Source: Martinezella lusitana (GTDB lineage: Bacteria > Pseudomonadota > Alphaproteobacteria > Rhizobiales > Rhizobiaceae). Taken from it: a DNA stretch of 64,000 nucleotides. The notes below the pieces were generated by a model. It was given only the letters and a program-made list of their open reading frames with translations. It was not told the DNA's origin and made no database searches. Both the position numbers and the translations under genes were made by a program. The stretch is from contig NZ_WUEY01000010.1 in assembly GCF_010668395.1 (NCBI RefSeq), forward strand, positions 124,001 to 188,000, written 5' to 3'. The first letter of the stretch is position 1. Each line of letters starts with the position of its first letter. Shown in pieces: positions 52,570 through 61,224 of this stretch.

Positions 52570-53724
52570 ATGAAACACGAATCCTATAAGGCCGGTTTTC
52601 CCTGGAAGGCGAGAGGGGTCTTCACGGTGTCGTCGGTCTTGGTGATGATGTCTTTGGCCGCCCCGGCGCGGGCTGACGACACGTCGCTGACCGGGCAGGC
52701 AAAGCAGATCGTCGAGAAAGCAAGTGCGGCTTTTTCGGAGGGCTCCGGGGCATCTGCTGTCGACGTCGGTCAAAAGCTCTCCGGAAAATCGATTTTCTTT
52801 ATTTCGGCCGGCCTGAGCTTCGAATTCAGCCAGGAGGTCCTCAAGGGCGTGCAGGACGCATCCGGTGAACTCGGGATGAAGGTCGTTACGGCCGACGGCC
52901 CGGATTCGTCGCAGGCATCGGCGGCAATCGATCGCGCCATCAGTCGGAGCGCATCTGCGATCGTGCTGCAGGGCATCGATCCCTATACCGTCCAAGCCTC
53001 GATATCGGATGCCGGGAAGGCCGGCATACCGGTCGTCAGCACCGCTGCCATTCCGGCGGGTCCGCTGCCCAAGGACATCGCGGATGCGGGCCTTTCGGCG
53101 AATGTGAACATCTCGGTTGTCGACGCCGGCAAGATCACCGCCGCCTATATTGCCGCGAAAGGCGAGCCGGACGCGGAGGTGGCGCTCATCAGCTGCTCCA
53201 CCTTCCGCTCCGACACCGTTTTTGCCGAGGAATTCACCAAGGAACTGGTGCGGCTATGCCCCGGTTGCCAGATCATCCACAAGGATTCGCCGCTGCCGCA
53301 GTGGCAGACGACTTTGCCATCGCTGGTGCGCACCTTGATCACGGTAAACCCGAAGATCACCTATGTCGTGCCCTCGGTCGATTCCATGGTGCCCTCGATA
53401 AAACCCGCGATCATTGCCGTCGGCGCGGGTGACAGGGTCAAGATCGTAACGAGCAATGCGTCCCTGCCGGATATGCAGGCCATCGCCCTGAAGACGGACC
53501 AGGAGGTTGCCAATCTCGGCGCCTCCAACGAGCGGATGGGGTGGGCTACCGTCGACCAGATCGCACGCCTGCTTACCGGCCAGCCCGCGATCGACAATGT
53601 CGAGCCGCAGCGGTTGTTCACCGTGGACAATATCGACGGCGTGGATCTGACCAAGCCCGCCACCACATGGTACGGCTTCGATTTCCGAAGCTATTATCGC
53701 AAGCTTTGGGGCATGAAATCATGA
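52570..53724 (+). CDS. Sugar-type (Peripla_BP_4) ABC transporter substrate-binding protein
   Basis: Periplasmic binding protein of 384 residues; GGAGGAG lies six bases before the ATG. Signal peptide up to about residue 34 (SVLVMMSLAAPARA). The mature part follows the RbsB/XylF pattern: KSIFFISAGLSFEFSQEVLKG, DGPDSSQASAAIDRAISRSA and ASAIVLQGIDPYTVQASISD. Two cysteines, C.GC in LVRLCPGCQIIH, are unusual for the family and may form a disulfide. The stop overlaps the ATPase start (ATGA). Confidence 0.9.
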   Translation: MKHESYKAGFPWKARGVFTVSSVLVMMSLAAPARADDTSLTGQAKQIVEKASAAFSEGSGASAVDVGQKLSGKSIFFISAGLSFEFSQEVLKGVQDASGELGMKVVTADGPDSSQASAAIDRAISRSASAIVLQGIDPYTVQASISDAGKAGIPVVSTAAIPAGPLPKDIADAGLSANVNISVVDAGKITAAYIAAKGEPDAEVALISCSTFRSDTVFAEEFTKELVRLCPGCQIIHKDSPLPQWQTTLPSLVRTLITVNPKITYVVPSVDSMVPSIKPAIIAVGAGDRVKIVTSNASLPDMQAIALKTDQEVANLGASNERMGWATVDQIARLLTGQPAIDNVEPQRLFTVDNIDGVDLTKPATTWYGFDFRSYYRKLWGMKS

Positions 53725-55328
53725 GCCCGGCAAATGACATGGCGGTTGCCGATCCGGTGATCTCGCTGCGGAACATCTCGAAATCATTCGGTCCGCGCAA
53801 GGTTTTGGATGGCGTGAATCTCACGCTCTCGGGAGGGCAGGTACATGCGCTCCTCGGGCAGAACGGGTCCGGAAAATCAACACTCATCAAGATCCTGTCA
53901 GGCGTATACCAGCCTGACGACGCGGGGCAGCATGGCCGGATGCTCCTGCGCGGCGAACCGGTCGACCTGCCTCTCGATCCCAATTTTGCCGCAACGGCCG
54001 GGATTGCCGCGGTCCATCAGGATCTTCCCATCATCAATTCCGCCAGTGTACTGGAAAATCTGATGATCGGACGGTTCGAGACCGGGCGCGGGTGGCGGAT
54101 CGATTGGCGTCGCGTTCGCAATGACGTGGCACGGGCCCTTGGCGAATTTGGCATTCACGCAACGCCGGAGCAACTCGCGAGCGACCTGCCGGAAGCCGAT
54201 CGCGCCATGCTCGCCATCCTTCGAGGCCTGAAAGGGTTGCCGTCCGACAGGCCCGGCGTGCTCATCCTGGACGAGCCGACCGCACATCTTCCCCGCGATG
54301 GGGTAGACCGGGTCTTCGCCGCGATCCGGAAAGTGGCAAGCCAAGGTCACGCGGTGGTGCTGGTGACACACAGGCTCGACGAGGTTTTTGCCGTCACCGA
54401 TATGGTATCGGTTATCCGGGATGGCATCATTGCGCACGTAGCCGGCACAAAATCATGTACCGAACGGGAGCTGGTCAAGGCCATTCTAGGTTTTGAGCTC
54501 GATGCGCTTTATCCGGAAAGGCAAACGAATGCCGGCGAAATCGTCCTCAACGTGGAAAACCTCTATGGGAAGCGGGTCCAGGACTTGTCCCTCGTTGCCC
54601 GCCGGGGCGAAGTGGTGGGCGTTACCGGCCTGATCGGCGCGGGCCAGGAGGAAATTCCGTATCTGCTCTACGGTGCAAGAAAGGTAAGTTCCGGTTCGGT
54701 AGCCGTGTGCGGCCAGGCTTTTTCGCAAGCCGAGCTTTCACCCGCAAAATCCATTCGTGCGGGAATGGCCCTGTTGCCTGCCGATCGTCGCAACGCCTCG
54801 GGCGTCGGCACCGCTTCCGTTCGTGAGAACGTCAGTCTGCCGATCCTGGCCCGCTTCCTGAAGAACGGCATCTTGCGCGAGAAGTCCGAGCGGAATCATG
54901 TCCGCGAGCTGCTCGGACGATTTGAGGTTCGGCCCCTGGATCCGGAGCTGCCGCTTTCGGCGCTCAGCGGCGGCAACCAGCAGAAGGCGCTGCTTGCCAA
55001 GTGGTTTCAAATGAAACCCGATGTGTTGCTGCTGCATGAGCCGACGCATGGTGTCGACGTGGGTTCGCGGCGGACCATTTTTCGATTGATCAAGGACGCG
55101 GCCGACCAAGGCGCGGCCATTGTGCTGTTCAGCACCGAGTATGCCGATCTGGCCAATCTCTGCGATCGTGTCGTTATCATGCGGCATGGCCGCAAAAGCG
55201 CCGAACTCAGCGGAGCCTCGCTCAGCGAGCAGCGGATTGTGGCGCTGTGCATGATGGACGAGCAAGGCTCGACCCTCGGGCAAGATGAAATGAGCGACGC
55301 CAGTGCGCCTGCTCCGGTCCTTAACTGA
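53721..55328 (+). CDS. Ribose-type ABC transporter ATP-binding protein with two ATPase domains (RbsA-like)
   Basis: ATPase of 535 residues with tandem nucleotide-binding domains. Domain 1 (about 10-255): Walker A GQNGSGKS, Walker B LILDEPTAHL; the signature is degenerate, DLPEADRAMLAI instead of LSGGQ. Domain 2 (about 270-515): its Walker A is degenerate (TGLIGAGQEE), signature LSGGNQQK, Walker B LLLHEPTHGVD with His in place of the usual Asp. So each half lacks parts of a full site, as is common in RbsA/MglA proteins. It couples to the permease and binding protein upstream. Confidence 0.92.
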   Translation: MSPANDMAVADPVISLRNISKSFGPRKVLDGVNLTLSGGQVHALLGQNGSGKSTLIKILSGVYQPDDAGQHGRMLLRGEPVDLPLDPNFAATAGIAAVHQDLPIINSASVLENLMIGRFETGRGWRIDWRRVRNDVARALGEFGIHATPEQLASDLPEADRAMLAILRGLKGLPSDRPGVLILDEPTAHLPRDGVDRVFAAIRKVASQGHAVVLVTHRLDEVFAVTDMVSVIRDGIIAHVAGTKSCTERELVKAILGFELDALYPERQTNAGEIVLNVENLYGKRVQDLSLVARRGEVVGVTGLIGAGQEEIPYLLYGARKVSSGSVAVCGQAFSQAELSPAKSIRAGMALLPADRRNASGVGTASVRENVSLPILARFLKNGILREKSERNHVRELLGRFEVRPLDPELPLSALSGGNQQKALLAKWFQMKPDVLLLHEPTHGVDVGSRRTIFRLIKDAADQGAAIVLFSTEYADLANLCDRVVIMRHGRKSAELSGASLSEQRIVALCMMDEQGSTLGQDEMSDASAPAPVLN

Positions 55329-55340
55329 AAGAGACAATCT

Positions 55341-56360
55341 ATGAAGCCGATCAAGATCGGGGAAATCAACGCCGAACCCGGTAAGAAATGCCGAACCTCG
55401 CTTGGAGCCATTCGCACTCCCTCCGGTTCCGAGCTGAGCATTCCATGCATGATAGCTCGCGGCGTGGAAGACGGTCCGACGCTGGTTCTTTCCGGCGCGA
55501 CCCATGGCGACGAGATTGCAGGGACGGGGGCAATCATCCGTCTCATGCAGGCGCTCGATCCGTCGAAGATGAAGGGATCGGTCATTGCTCTGCCCGCGGC
55601 GAATGTTGCAGCTTTCGACCAGGGAGCATATTTTACCCCACAGGACAGTCGCAATATGGCGTCCGGCATCTATTGGGCCACTGACCCCAAAAGCACCATG
55701 ACGGCGCGGATGGGCGCGCTCCTTGGTCCCCTCTATCAGATGGCTGATTACTACATCGATATCCACGGCAATCATGAGCCGTGTGTCCCCATGTCGATGA
55801 TGAATCTCAGTTCCGCGCGCGATTTGGCGGTTCGGGAAAAAACCATCGCGCTTGCCGATGCCTTCGGCGTGACGCCAGTGGATATGAGCGACCCTGTCGC
55901 GCATCCGGACTGGGTCGGTTCGGCCGACGACTATCCCGTCCCCACGGCCATGGCGAATGGCGTGCCGGCGCTGATGGTCGAGCTGATGATGTCGCGCACT
56001 TGCATGGATGCCGAACGGGGCCGCAAGGGTGTGATGAACGTCATGCGAATGCTGGGAATGATGGAGGGAAGCCTGGAAGAGCAAGTGTCGCCGAAGTCGC
56101 TTCCCGGGCGCTACAAGTATTGGGGCTCCCTCAGTTCTCAGGCGGCGGGCCTGCTGTGGCCGAAGATTGCGCCGGGCGAACTGGTTTCCAAGGGGGAGGT
56201 GGTCGCGGAAATCACCAATCTTTATGGTGACGTCCTGGAAGTCGTTGTCAGCCCCGCCGACGGATTCATCTGGGCGTTTACCGGCGCGCTGTATGGCTCT
56301 GGAACCTTTGCCTTGCCCGAAGGGTCCGATATCGGCTTTTTCGCAGAGCGGGTTTTATAG
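55341..56360 (+). CDS. Succinylglutamate desuccinylase/aspartoacylase-family deacylase
   Basis: Zinc carboxypeptidase-fold deacylase of 339 residues. Zinc ligands: H54 and E57 in GATHGDE and a later His in YIDIHGNHE. The C-terminal part (about 255-339) has the beta-rich, lipoyl-like fold of the family (WPKIAPGELVSKGEVVAEIT). Family members remove an acyl group from an N-acyl amino acid (N-acetylaspartate, succinylglutamate, ectoine derivatives). Together with the M20 amidohydrolase and transporter it points to uptake and step-wise deacylation of an amide-linked nutrient. Confidence 0.87.
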   Translation: MKPIKIGEINAEPGKKCRTSLGAIRTPSGSELSIPCMIARGVEDGPTLVLSGATHGDEIAGTGAIIRLMQALDPSKMKGSVIALPAANVAAFDQGAYFTPQDSRNMASGIYWATDPKSTMTARMGALLGPLYQMADYYIDIHGNHEPCVPMSMMNLSSARDLAVREKTIALADAFGVTPVDMSDPVAHPDWVGSADDYPVPTAMANGVPALMVELMMSRTCMDAERGRKGVMNVMRMLGMMEGSLEEQVSPKSLPGRYKYWGSLSSQAAGLLWPKIAPGELVSKGEVVAEITNLYGDVLEVVVSPADGFIWAFTGALYGSGTFALPEGSDIGFFAERVL

Positions 56361-56425
56361 TCGATCGTCGGATACCTTCGATATTCAGGAAGGATGCCGT
56401 GCTCGATCTATTGTTAGAGGTAAAG

Positions 56426-56456
56426 GCGGCTGTGCCCTCGGGCTCAGCCGCACTTT
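56426..56456. terminator. Hairpin terminator after the deacylase operon
   Basis: Stem GCGGCTG (56426-56432) / CAGCCGC (56445-56451), continued after a T-T mismatch by GCCC/GGGC around a TC loop, and followed by ACTTTCTT. It lies 65 bases after the deacylase stop and before the convergent flavoprotein gene. Confidence 0.65.
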
Positions 56457-56513
56457 CTTGCGGTTGGGCGGCTTTGCGGCCGTCCTTGAGGCGGTGACGC
56501 CCTGCGCCGACCG

Positions 56514-58631
56514 TCAGTACAGATCGGCGGTGAGTTTCCCGGGTGTTGCATTGCCATACAGCATGGCAATGTCCTCACGTTTGAACGGCACGCGACCGTC
56601 TTCGGGCGCGGTGCCATAGCCCTGCGCGTATTGATGCCCGGAATATACAGCGGATGCTATCAAGCCCGGAGCGAGACAATCGCCAAGCCTCGTTACGGAC
56701 TTGATGCCCGCATCCGCCCATTCGCATTCCCGCGCCTTCATAGCCAGCCAGAGGTCTTCGTTGGGCAGGCGTGCCGTCACGGGGACCAGTGTCGCACAGT
56801 CTATCGAGCTCAGCTTGCCGCTATAGACACATGACAGCGTCAGGCTGTCGCGCGTTCTCCCGGCAAGGCCGACCGACGGGATGATCTGGACCCCGAGATC
56901 GATCAGGCGCTTCTGTATGCGCGACTGTTCAAGCGTGTAATTGCTCCAGGGTGAAACCTGCGGCTCGGGCGTCAGGAAAATGACATGCCGGCCGGCTTCG
57001 ACGAGGACTTCGGCGAGAACGCTGCCCAGGTAGAACGAATCGTCATCGTAAATGACCACCGGGCCATCGTCGGTCACTGCCTGGCCTCCCTCGTCAATGA
57101 CCGCGTCGGGCGACACGATCTTCCCCTCGGAGAGAAAGGCAAGCGGGAGGCGGTGCGTGCGGCCGACGCCATCGCAACGCCAACGGCTGCCTGTTGCGAG
57201 CGCGATATGCGGCACTCCGTACTGCAGCACGTCGTCGACGGTCAACGGGCTTTGCAGGTAGATCTGCGCGTTTGGGCGCACCTGCAACTGCCCCACGCGC
57301 CAGTCCCGGACACGCGCCCAGGTCGCCAGTCCGGGCAACCTGCTTTCCCGCGTAATCCGCCCGCCCCACTCGTCGCCGCTGTCAGCCAGAACGATATCGA
57401 CGCCAGCCTGCGAAAGGGCGCGGGCGGCTTCGAGACCCGCGGGGCCGCCGCCTATGATCAAGGCCGGCTCGGGGCGGTCTTTTACAGACAGCCGCTCGGG
57501 ATGCCATCCTTTGCGCCACTCCTCGCCGATCGTCGGGTTCTGAGTACAGCGCATCGGTGTGTTTGTGTTGTCACCCGAGGCACAGATGTTGCACCCGATG
57601 CATTCGCGGATGTCATCGATCCGTCCCTCCTCGATCTTTCTCGGAAGGAACGGGTCGGCGATCGACGGGCGCGCCGCTCCTATGAAATCCATGATGCCTT
57701 GCCTGATCACCCGCACCATGCTGTCGGGTGATGTGTATCGTCCGACGCCGATGACGGGCTTGGTCGTCACCGATTTCACGAAGCCGATGTAGGGTTCTTG
57801 ATAGCCCTCTTCCGAAAAACGCGCTGTCTGACTGTCGTTGGACCAGTTGGACAGGTTGACGTCCCATAGATCGGGCTCTTCCGCGAGTGCGGAGATAACG
57901 TCCCGGCCTTCCCCTTCGCTGGTGATCCCGGCTGGTCCGAGCAACTCATCGACGGCAAGGCGAACGGCGATGGCACAGGTGTCGCCAACCGCCTCCTTGG
58001 TGTCGCCGAGAATCTCCCGGAAGAGCCGCAGCCTGTTCTCGAAGCTGCCGCCATACTCGTCGGAACGGTGATTGTGGCGCTTGGACAGAAAGTGCTGCAG
58101 CACGCTCATATCGTGCCCCGAATACAGGTAGATGATGTCGAAACCGGCCCGTCTCGCACGGATGGCGGCCTCGCGATACCAGCGTCGCATGTCGATGATG
58201 TCGGCCTTGTCCATCGCGCGCGCTTGAACCGGATCAAGACTGTCGCTCACCGAATTCGACGGCGCGAGCGGAATCATTCGGCTGAAGCGGTTGGCGACAT
58301 GCAAGCCATTGTGAACCAGCTGGATCGCTGCGAGGCTTCCGTGAGCGTGGATTCTTTCTGTTACTGCCGCAAGCGTCGGCAGGTCCCCGTCGTCCCAAAG
58401 GCGGGCCTCGTTTGCGGGCGTCAGATCGGAGGTCGGGTGGATTTCCGCCTCCTGCGTCGAAACGACCGCCCAGCCCCCCTCCGCCTTGATCCCGCGAAGA
58501 TGGGCCTCGGCATTGGGATAGCGATAACCCATCCCCGAACAGTGCGGCACTTGATAGAATCTGTTGCGGGCCGTCAGCGGTCCGATCCGGACGGGTTCGA
58601 AGAGGATATCAAACCGGGGGTCGCGTTTCAT
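56514..58631 (-). CDS. Trimethylamine/dimethylamine dehydrogenase-family flavoprotein (substrate unknown)
   Basis: Iron-sulfur flavoprotein of 705 residues with an N-terminal OYE-like barrel (1-380) and C-terminal ADP/FAD-binding domains (GGGPAG at 394-399). It parallels Methylophilus trimethylamine dehydrogenase over its length as recalled. C31 in QVPHCSG matches the cysteine that links FMN, Y170 and H173 match the active-site Tyr/His, and C344, C347, C350 and C362 match the 4Fe-4S ligands. But the aromatic cage differs: the Tyr60 position is E61, and the Trp355 position has no Trp. So an N-methylated amine other than trimethylamine is likely, such as a secondary amine or N-methylproline-like compound. 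AAGGGA precedes the ATG by six bases. Confidence 0.85.
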   Translation of the reverse strand: MKRDPRFDILFEPVRIGPLTARNRFYQVPHCSGMGYRYPNAEAHLRGIKAEGGWAVVSTQEAEIHPTSDLTPANEARLWDDGDLPTLAAVTERIHAHGSLAAIQLVHNGLHVANRFSRMIPLAPSNSVSDSLDPVQARAMDKADIIDMRRWYREAAIRARRAGFDIIYLYSGHDMSVLQHFLSKRHNHRSDEYGGSFENRLRLFREILGDTKEAVGDTCAIAVRLAVDELLGPAGITSEGEGRDVISALAEEPDLWDVNLSNWSNDSQTARFSEEGYQEPYIGFVKSVTTKPVIGVGRYTSPDSMVRVIRQGIMDFIGAARPSIADPFLPRKIEEGRIDDIRECIGCNICASGDNTNTPMRCTQNPTIGEEWRKGWHPERLSVKDRPEPALIIGGGPAGLEAARALSQAGVDIVLADSGDEWGGRITRESRLPGLATWARVRDWRVGQLQVRPNAQIYLQSPLTVDDVLQYGVPHIALATGSRWRCDGVGRTHRLPLAFLSEGKIVSPDAVIDEGGQAVTDDGPVVIYDDDSFYLGSVLAEVLVEAGRHVIFLTPEPQVSPWSNYTLEQSRIQKRLIDLGVQIIPSVGLAGRTRDSLTLSCVYSGKLSSIDCATLVPVTARLPNEDLWLAMKARECEWADAGIKSVTRLGDCLAPGLIASAVYSGHQYAQGYGTAPEDGRVPFKREDIAMLYGNATPGKLTADLY

Positions 58632-59042
58632 GGTGTTCCCTTATTGGTTGTGAATATGCTCGCCCTATACGAACAGGTGCCCTGAGCACAGGAAGGATAT
58701 CGCGTTGCTTGTTCCATGCAAGCAAAAAATTATACGATCGTATAATATCTTGTAACCTACTGATGAAATGGCCGATCCGTGTCGGTTCCGCCGTCCAGAC
58801 GGTGCGGCAGGGCGATGCGAGAAAGCCGATCACCGCCCCGCCCGGCCTCCTCGCAGACCTCTTCGAGGCACAGCCGGAGACGCGTTTGACATGATGCGGG
58901 TAAGACTATGTAGGTGAGGCCAAGGCGGCCATATGCCCGTATAACAAGCTTGAAATACCCGCTCGTTCATCTATGAGGGGGTGAAACATAAAATATATCA
59001 ATGGCATCGTTACCCATGGCTCGCCAGCGTGAGGATACCGGT
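58632..59042. other. Divergent region between the flavoprotein and TetR genes
   Basis: About 410 bases carrying promoters for both directions. It contains a perfect 18-base palindrome at 58729-58746 in an AT-rich stretch. Short open frames in it have no recognisable domain. Nothing else was seen. Confidence 0.55.
58729..58746. promoter_or_regulatory. Perfect 18-base palindromic operator candidate
   Basis: ATTATACGATCGTATAAT, self-complementary over all 18 bases, about 98 bases before the flavoprotein start and some 300 bases before the TetR gene. TetR-family dimers bind operators of this size, so the BetI-like regulator next door is the first candidate. TATAAT inside it could also be a -10 element in either direction. 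Confidence 0.6.
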
Positions 59043-59681
59043 TTGACGAAAAACGATCCGACGAAATCCCGGGCGCGCTTCCGTCGTGAGACCCCTGACG
59101 ATCGCCGTCGACAGCTGGGCGAAGCGGCGCTGCGCTGCATTGTCAAGCATGGAAACGCAGGTGTTTCCGTGCGCCAGATCGCTGCCGAAGCCGGCGTCAC
59201 TCAAGGATTGATCACGCATCATTTTGGCGAGCTGAACGAACTTGTCATCTATGCCTTCGACATTATGGCGAGTGAGATGCTGCAGGGATTGATGAACGTC
59301 GTCGATCAGGCGGATCCTACGCCGCAAGGTCGCCTGAACGCATTCATAGAAGCATCGTTTTCGTCGATGCTGTTCGATCGTGATGTTCTCGGCGTATGGG
59401 TCGTTTTCTGGGGGCTCATCCTGCATTCTCCCAAGCTAAGTTTCTCGCAGCAGCGAGAGTTCTCCGGCTACGTGAAGGCTGTCGAAGCTCTCTTGAAGGA
59501 CCTTGCGGATGACGAGGAAATTGCCGTTGGAGACATGCGGCTTGCAGCGCTTTCCTTCAGCGCGTTGCTGGACGGCCTGTGGCTGGCGTGGTGCTTGAAC
59601 CCGACGACTTTCAAGCCCGAGGAAGGCGTTCAGTTGTGTCACAACTGGATCAAGGGATTGCGGCTAGGCGCCTACGCATAG
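59043..59681 (+). CDS. TetR-family regulator, BetI-like
   Basis: TetR regulator, 212 residues from TTG 59043, which has GAGGA seven bases before it; ATGs at 59001 and 59016 are in frame but lack a ribosome site. The N-terminal helix-turn-helix follows the BetI pattern: RFRRETPDDRRRQLGEAALR, then GVSVRQIAAEAGVTQGLITHHF. The ligand domain is about 75-205 with MLFDRDVLGVWVVFWGLILH. BetI proteins sense choline and related quaternary amines, which fits the neighbouring amine-dehydrogenase-like gene (inference). Confidence 0.88.
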   Translation: MTKNDPTKSRARFRRETPDDRRRQLGEAALRCIVKHGNAGVSVRQIAAEAGVTQGLITHHFGELNELVIYAFDIMASEMLQGLMNVVDQADPTPQGRLNAFIEASFSSMLFDRDVLGVWVVFWGLILHSPKLSFSQQREFSGYVKAVEALLKDLADDEEIAVGDMRLAALSFSALLDGLWLAWCLNPTTFKPEEGVQLCHNWIKGLRLGAYA

Positions 59682-59863
59682 CGAGTGCCCGCTCCGCCAC
59701 ATCGCTTCCATGAACTCGGACGCTTGGTGCCGAGCCGAAGAGCGCTCAGGCGGAAGCCAGCGACGCCACAGATCCAGGTTTGATCGAACCGATCTGGTTG
59801 CGACGCCGACGGCCCCGTCATGGCCAGCCCACCATCGTGAGGTGGCCCGCGTTGCCCGAAGTC

Positions 59864-60991
59864 CTACTTGTGGAAGCGTTCCGGCCTGAACTGGGCGAAA
59901 AGAGGGTGGCGCTTGCCCGTGGCGATTTCGTCGGCAAGGAGTTCGCCTGCGATCAGCCCAAGGGTCGCGCCGCTATGGCTGAACGCGACGAAATACCCTG
60001 GGATGGAACGCAGTTCACCAAAAACCGGCTCGCCGTCGCCTGGGATCGGCTTCAGGCCGACACCGAAATCGTTCAGCTCCAGTTTTGGATGCCCCTCGAG
60101 AACCTTCGACGCCTCCTCAAGCAACCCGTCCAGAGTGCTTTGACGGATGTCGTAGCTGCCGTCTTCCTTGACGCCCACTTCCTCCTCGGACCATGCCGAG
60201 TCAAGTGCAAACGCACCGTCGGGCGTCGGCCTGATTGCGACGCGAGGGGTGTTGAGGACCGCCTTTAGCGGGTGTTCAAGAGGCTTTGTGCGGACAAGCA
60301 GCGCGACCGGCGTCTGATCGCCGATATGAATTCCCGCCTCCTGCACGATGGCAGGCACTTCTCCGCCCGCGGCAAGCAGAACCGCATCCGCCGGCCATGT
60401 CTTTCCGTCGGCGGTCCTTACGCCGATTGCCCGACCATTTTCGACCTCAACCGTCGCCCGTCCGGCACCCGTTTCGATCATGCCGCCGAGCGACTGGAAT
60501 TCCCCGGCAAGGACCGCGATCAGGGATGGCAGGTCGACCCAGCCTTCACCGGGATTGAAGATGGCGCCCTGCGGCGTGATCCGGGCGCCGTCGATGCCGG
60601 GAACGGTCGCGGCGATGGTATCGACGTCGACTGATATGGCGTGGTATCCGAGCTCGCGCTCATAGTCGAACACGGCGGCGATCTGATTGGCGCCGTCGTC
60701 GGCGTCCCAGGTCAGGCCGCCATCGAAGCGCAGCCACTTTGCGTCGGGATATTCGTGCGAGAGCGTCCGGTAGCGATCGATGCCGGCGAGGCGCAGCCGA
60801 TGATAGGCGTCGGAGCGCATTCTCGATGAGTTCAGCCAGGCCAGGGAGCGCCCGGAAGCCCCGTTGGCGAGAGGGCCGTCATTGATCAGCGTCGTCTTGA
60901 TGCCGAGCCTGGCGAGATGAACCGCCGTCGACATTCCGAAAATACCGCCACCGACGACGATCACATTCTCTGGTTTCTTTCGTTCGCTCAT
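59864..60991 (-). CDS. FAD-dependent amino acid/amine oxidoreductase (DAO family)
   Basis: DAO-fold flavoenzyme of about 375 residues. The FAD motif is VIVVGGGIFGMSTAVHLARLG near the N-terminus, with a C-terminal HSGATLGLIAGELLADEI segment binding the cofactor. Family members oxidise D-amino acids, glycine, sarcosine or similar amines. ATG 60991 (MSERKKPENV) is preferred, with AGGA eight bases upstream; ATGs at 60997 and 61012 are in frame. It lies downstream of the amino-acid transporter genes on the same strand, so it probably uses the imported compound. Exact substrate unknown. Confidence 0.85.
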   Translation of the reverse strand: MSERKKPENVIVVGGGIFGMSTAVHLARLGIKTTLINDGPLANGASGRSLAWLNSSRMRSDAYHRLRLAGIDRYRTLSHEYPDAKWLRFDGGLTWDADDGANQIAAVFDYERELGYHAISVDVDTIAATVPGIDGARITPQGAIFNPGEGWVDLPSLIAVLAGEFQSLGGMIETGAGRATVEVENGRAIGVRTADGKTWPADAVLLAAGGEVPAIVQEAGIHIGDQTPVALLVRTKPLEHPLKAVLNTPRVAIRPTPDGAFALDSAWSEEEVGVKEDGSYDIRQSTLDGLLEEASKVLEGHPKLELNDFGVGLKPIPGDGEPVFGELRSIPGYFVAFSHSGATLGLIAGELLADEIATGKRHPLFAQFRPERFHK

Positions 60992-61020
60992 CTTCATGGT
61001 CCTGGTTTGCATGATGGTTG

Positions 61021-61194
61021 TCAGGGTTGTTCGAAACGGCGGCAGTGCCTCGCGCGGAAAAGCGCGTCGATGACCTCCACGCCGCCGCTGGGCGGATCGC
61101 GCTCCTCATCGCTGGTGATGCGGCTGCCTGGGCTCAAAGTCTGGGGAGCGATCCTGGCGGTGCTGGGAATTCCCCAGCGGAGCATCTTTTCCAT
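61021..61194 (-). pseudogene. Truncated Gfo/Idh/MocA-family oxidoreductase remnant
   Basis: A 57-codon frame with AAGGA before its ATG begins MEKMLRWGIPSTARIAP, the typical N-terminus of a Gfo/Idh/MocA NAD(P)-dependent sugar oxidoreductase (RWGIxSTAxIA). After about 17 residues the resemblance stops and the frame ends after 57 codons. The full family length is about 330-400. It sits between the transporter gene and the DAO gene on the same strand, as if an operon gene was lost by deletion. A new short peptide gene cannot be excluded. Confidence 0.55.
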
Positions 61195-61224
61195 TTGCAG
61201 ATTTCCTTGCTGCTTTTCCCTCGA

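Noticed and set aside
59682..59863. Small gene between the TetR and DAO genes
   Set aside because: Open frames here have no domain resemblance and no ribosome site; treated as a convergent spacer.
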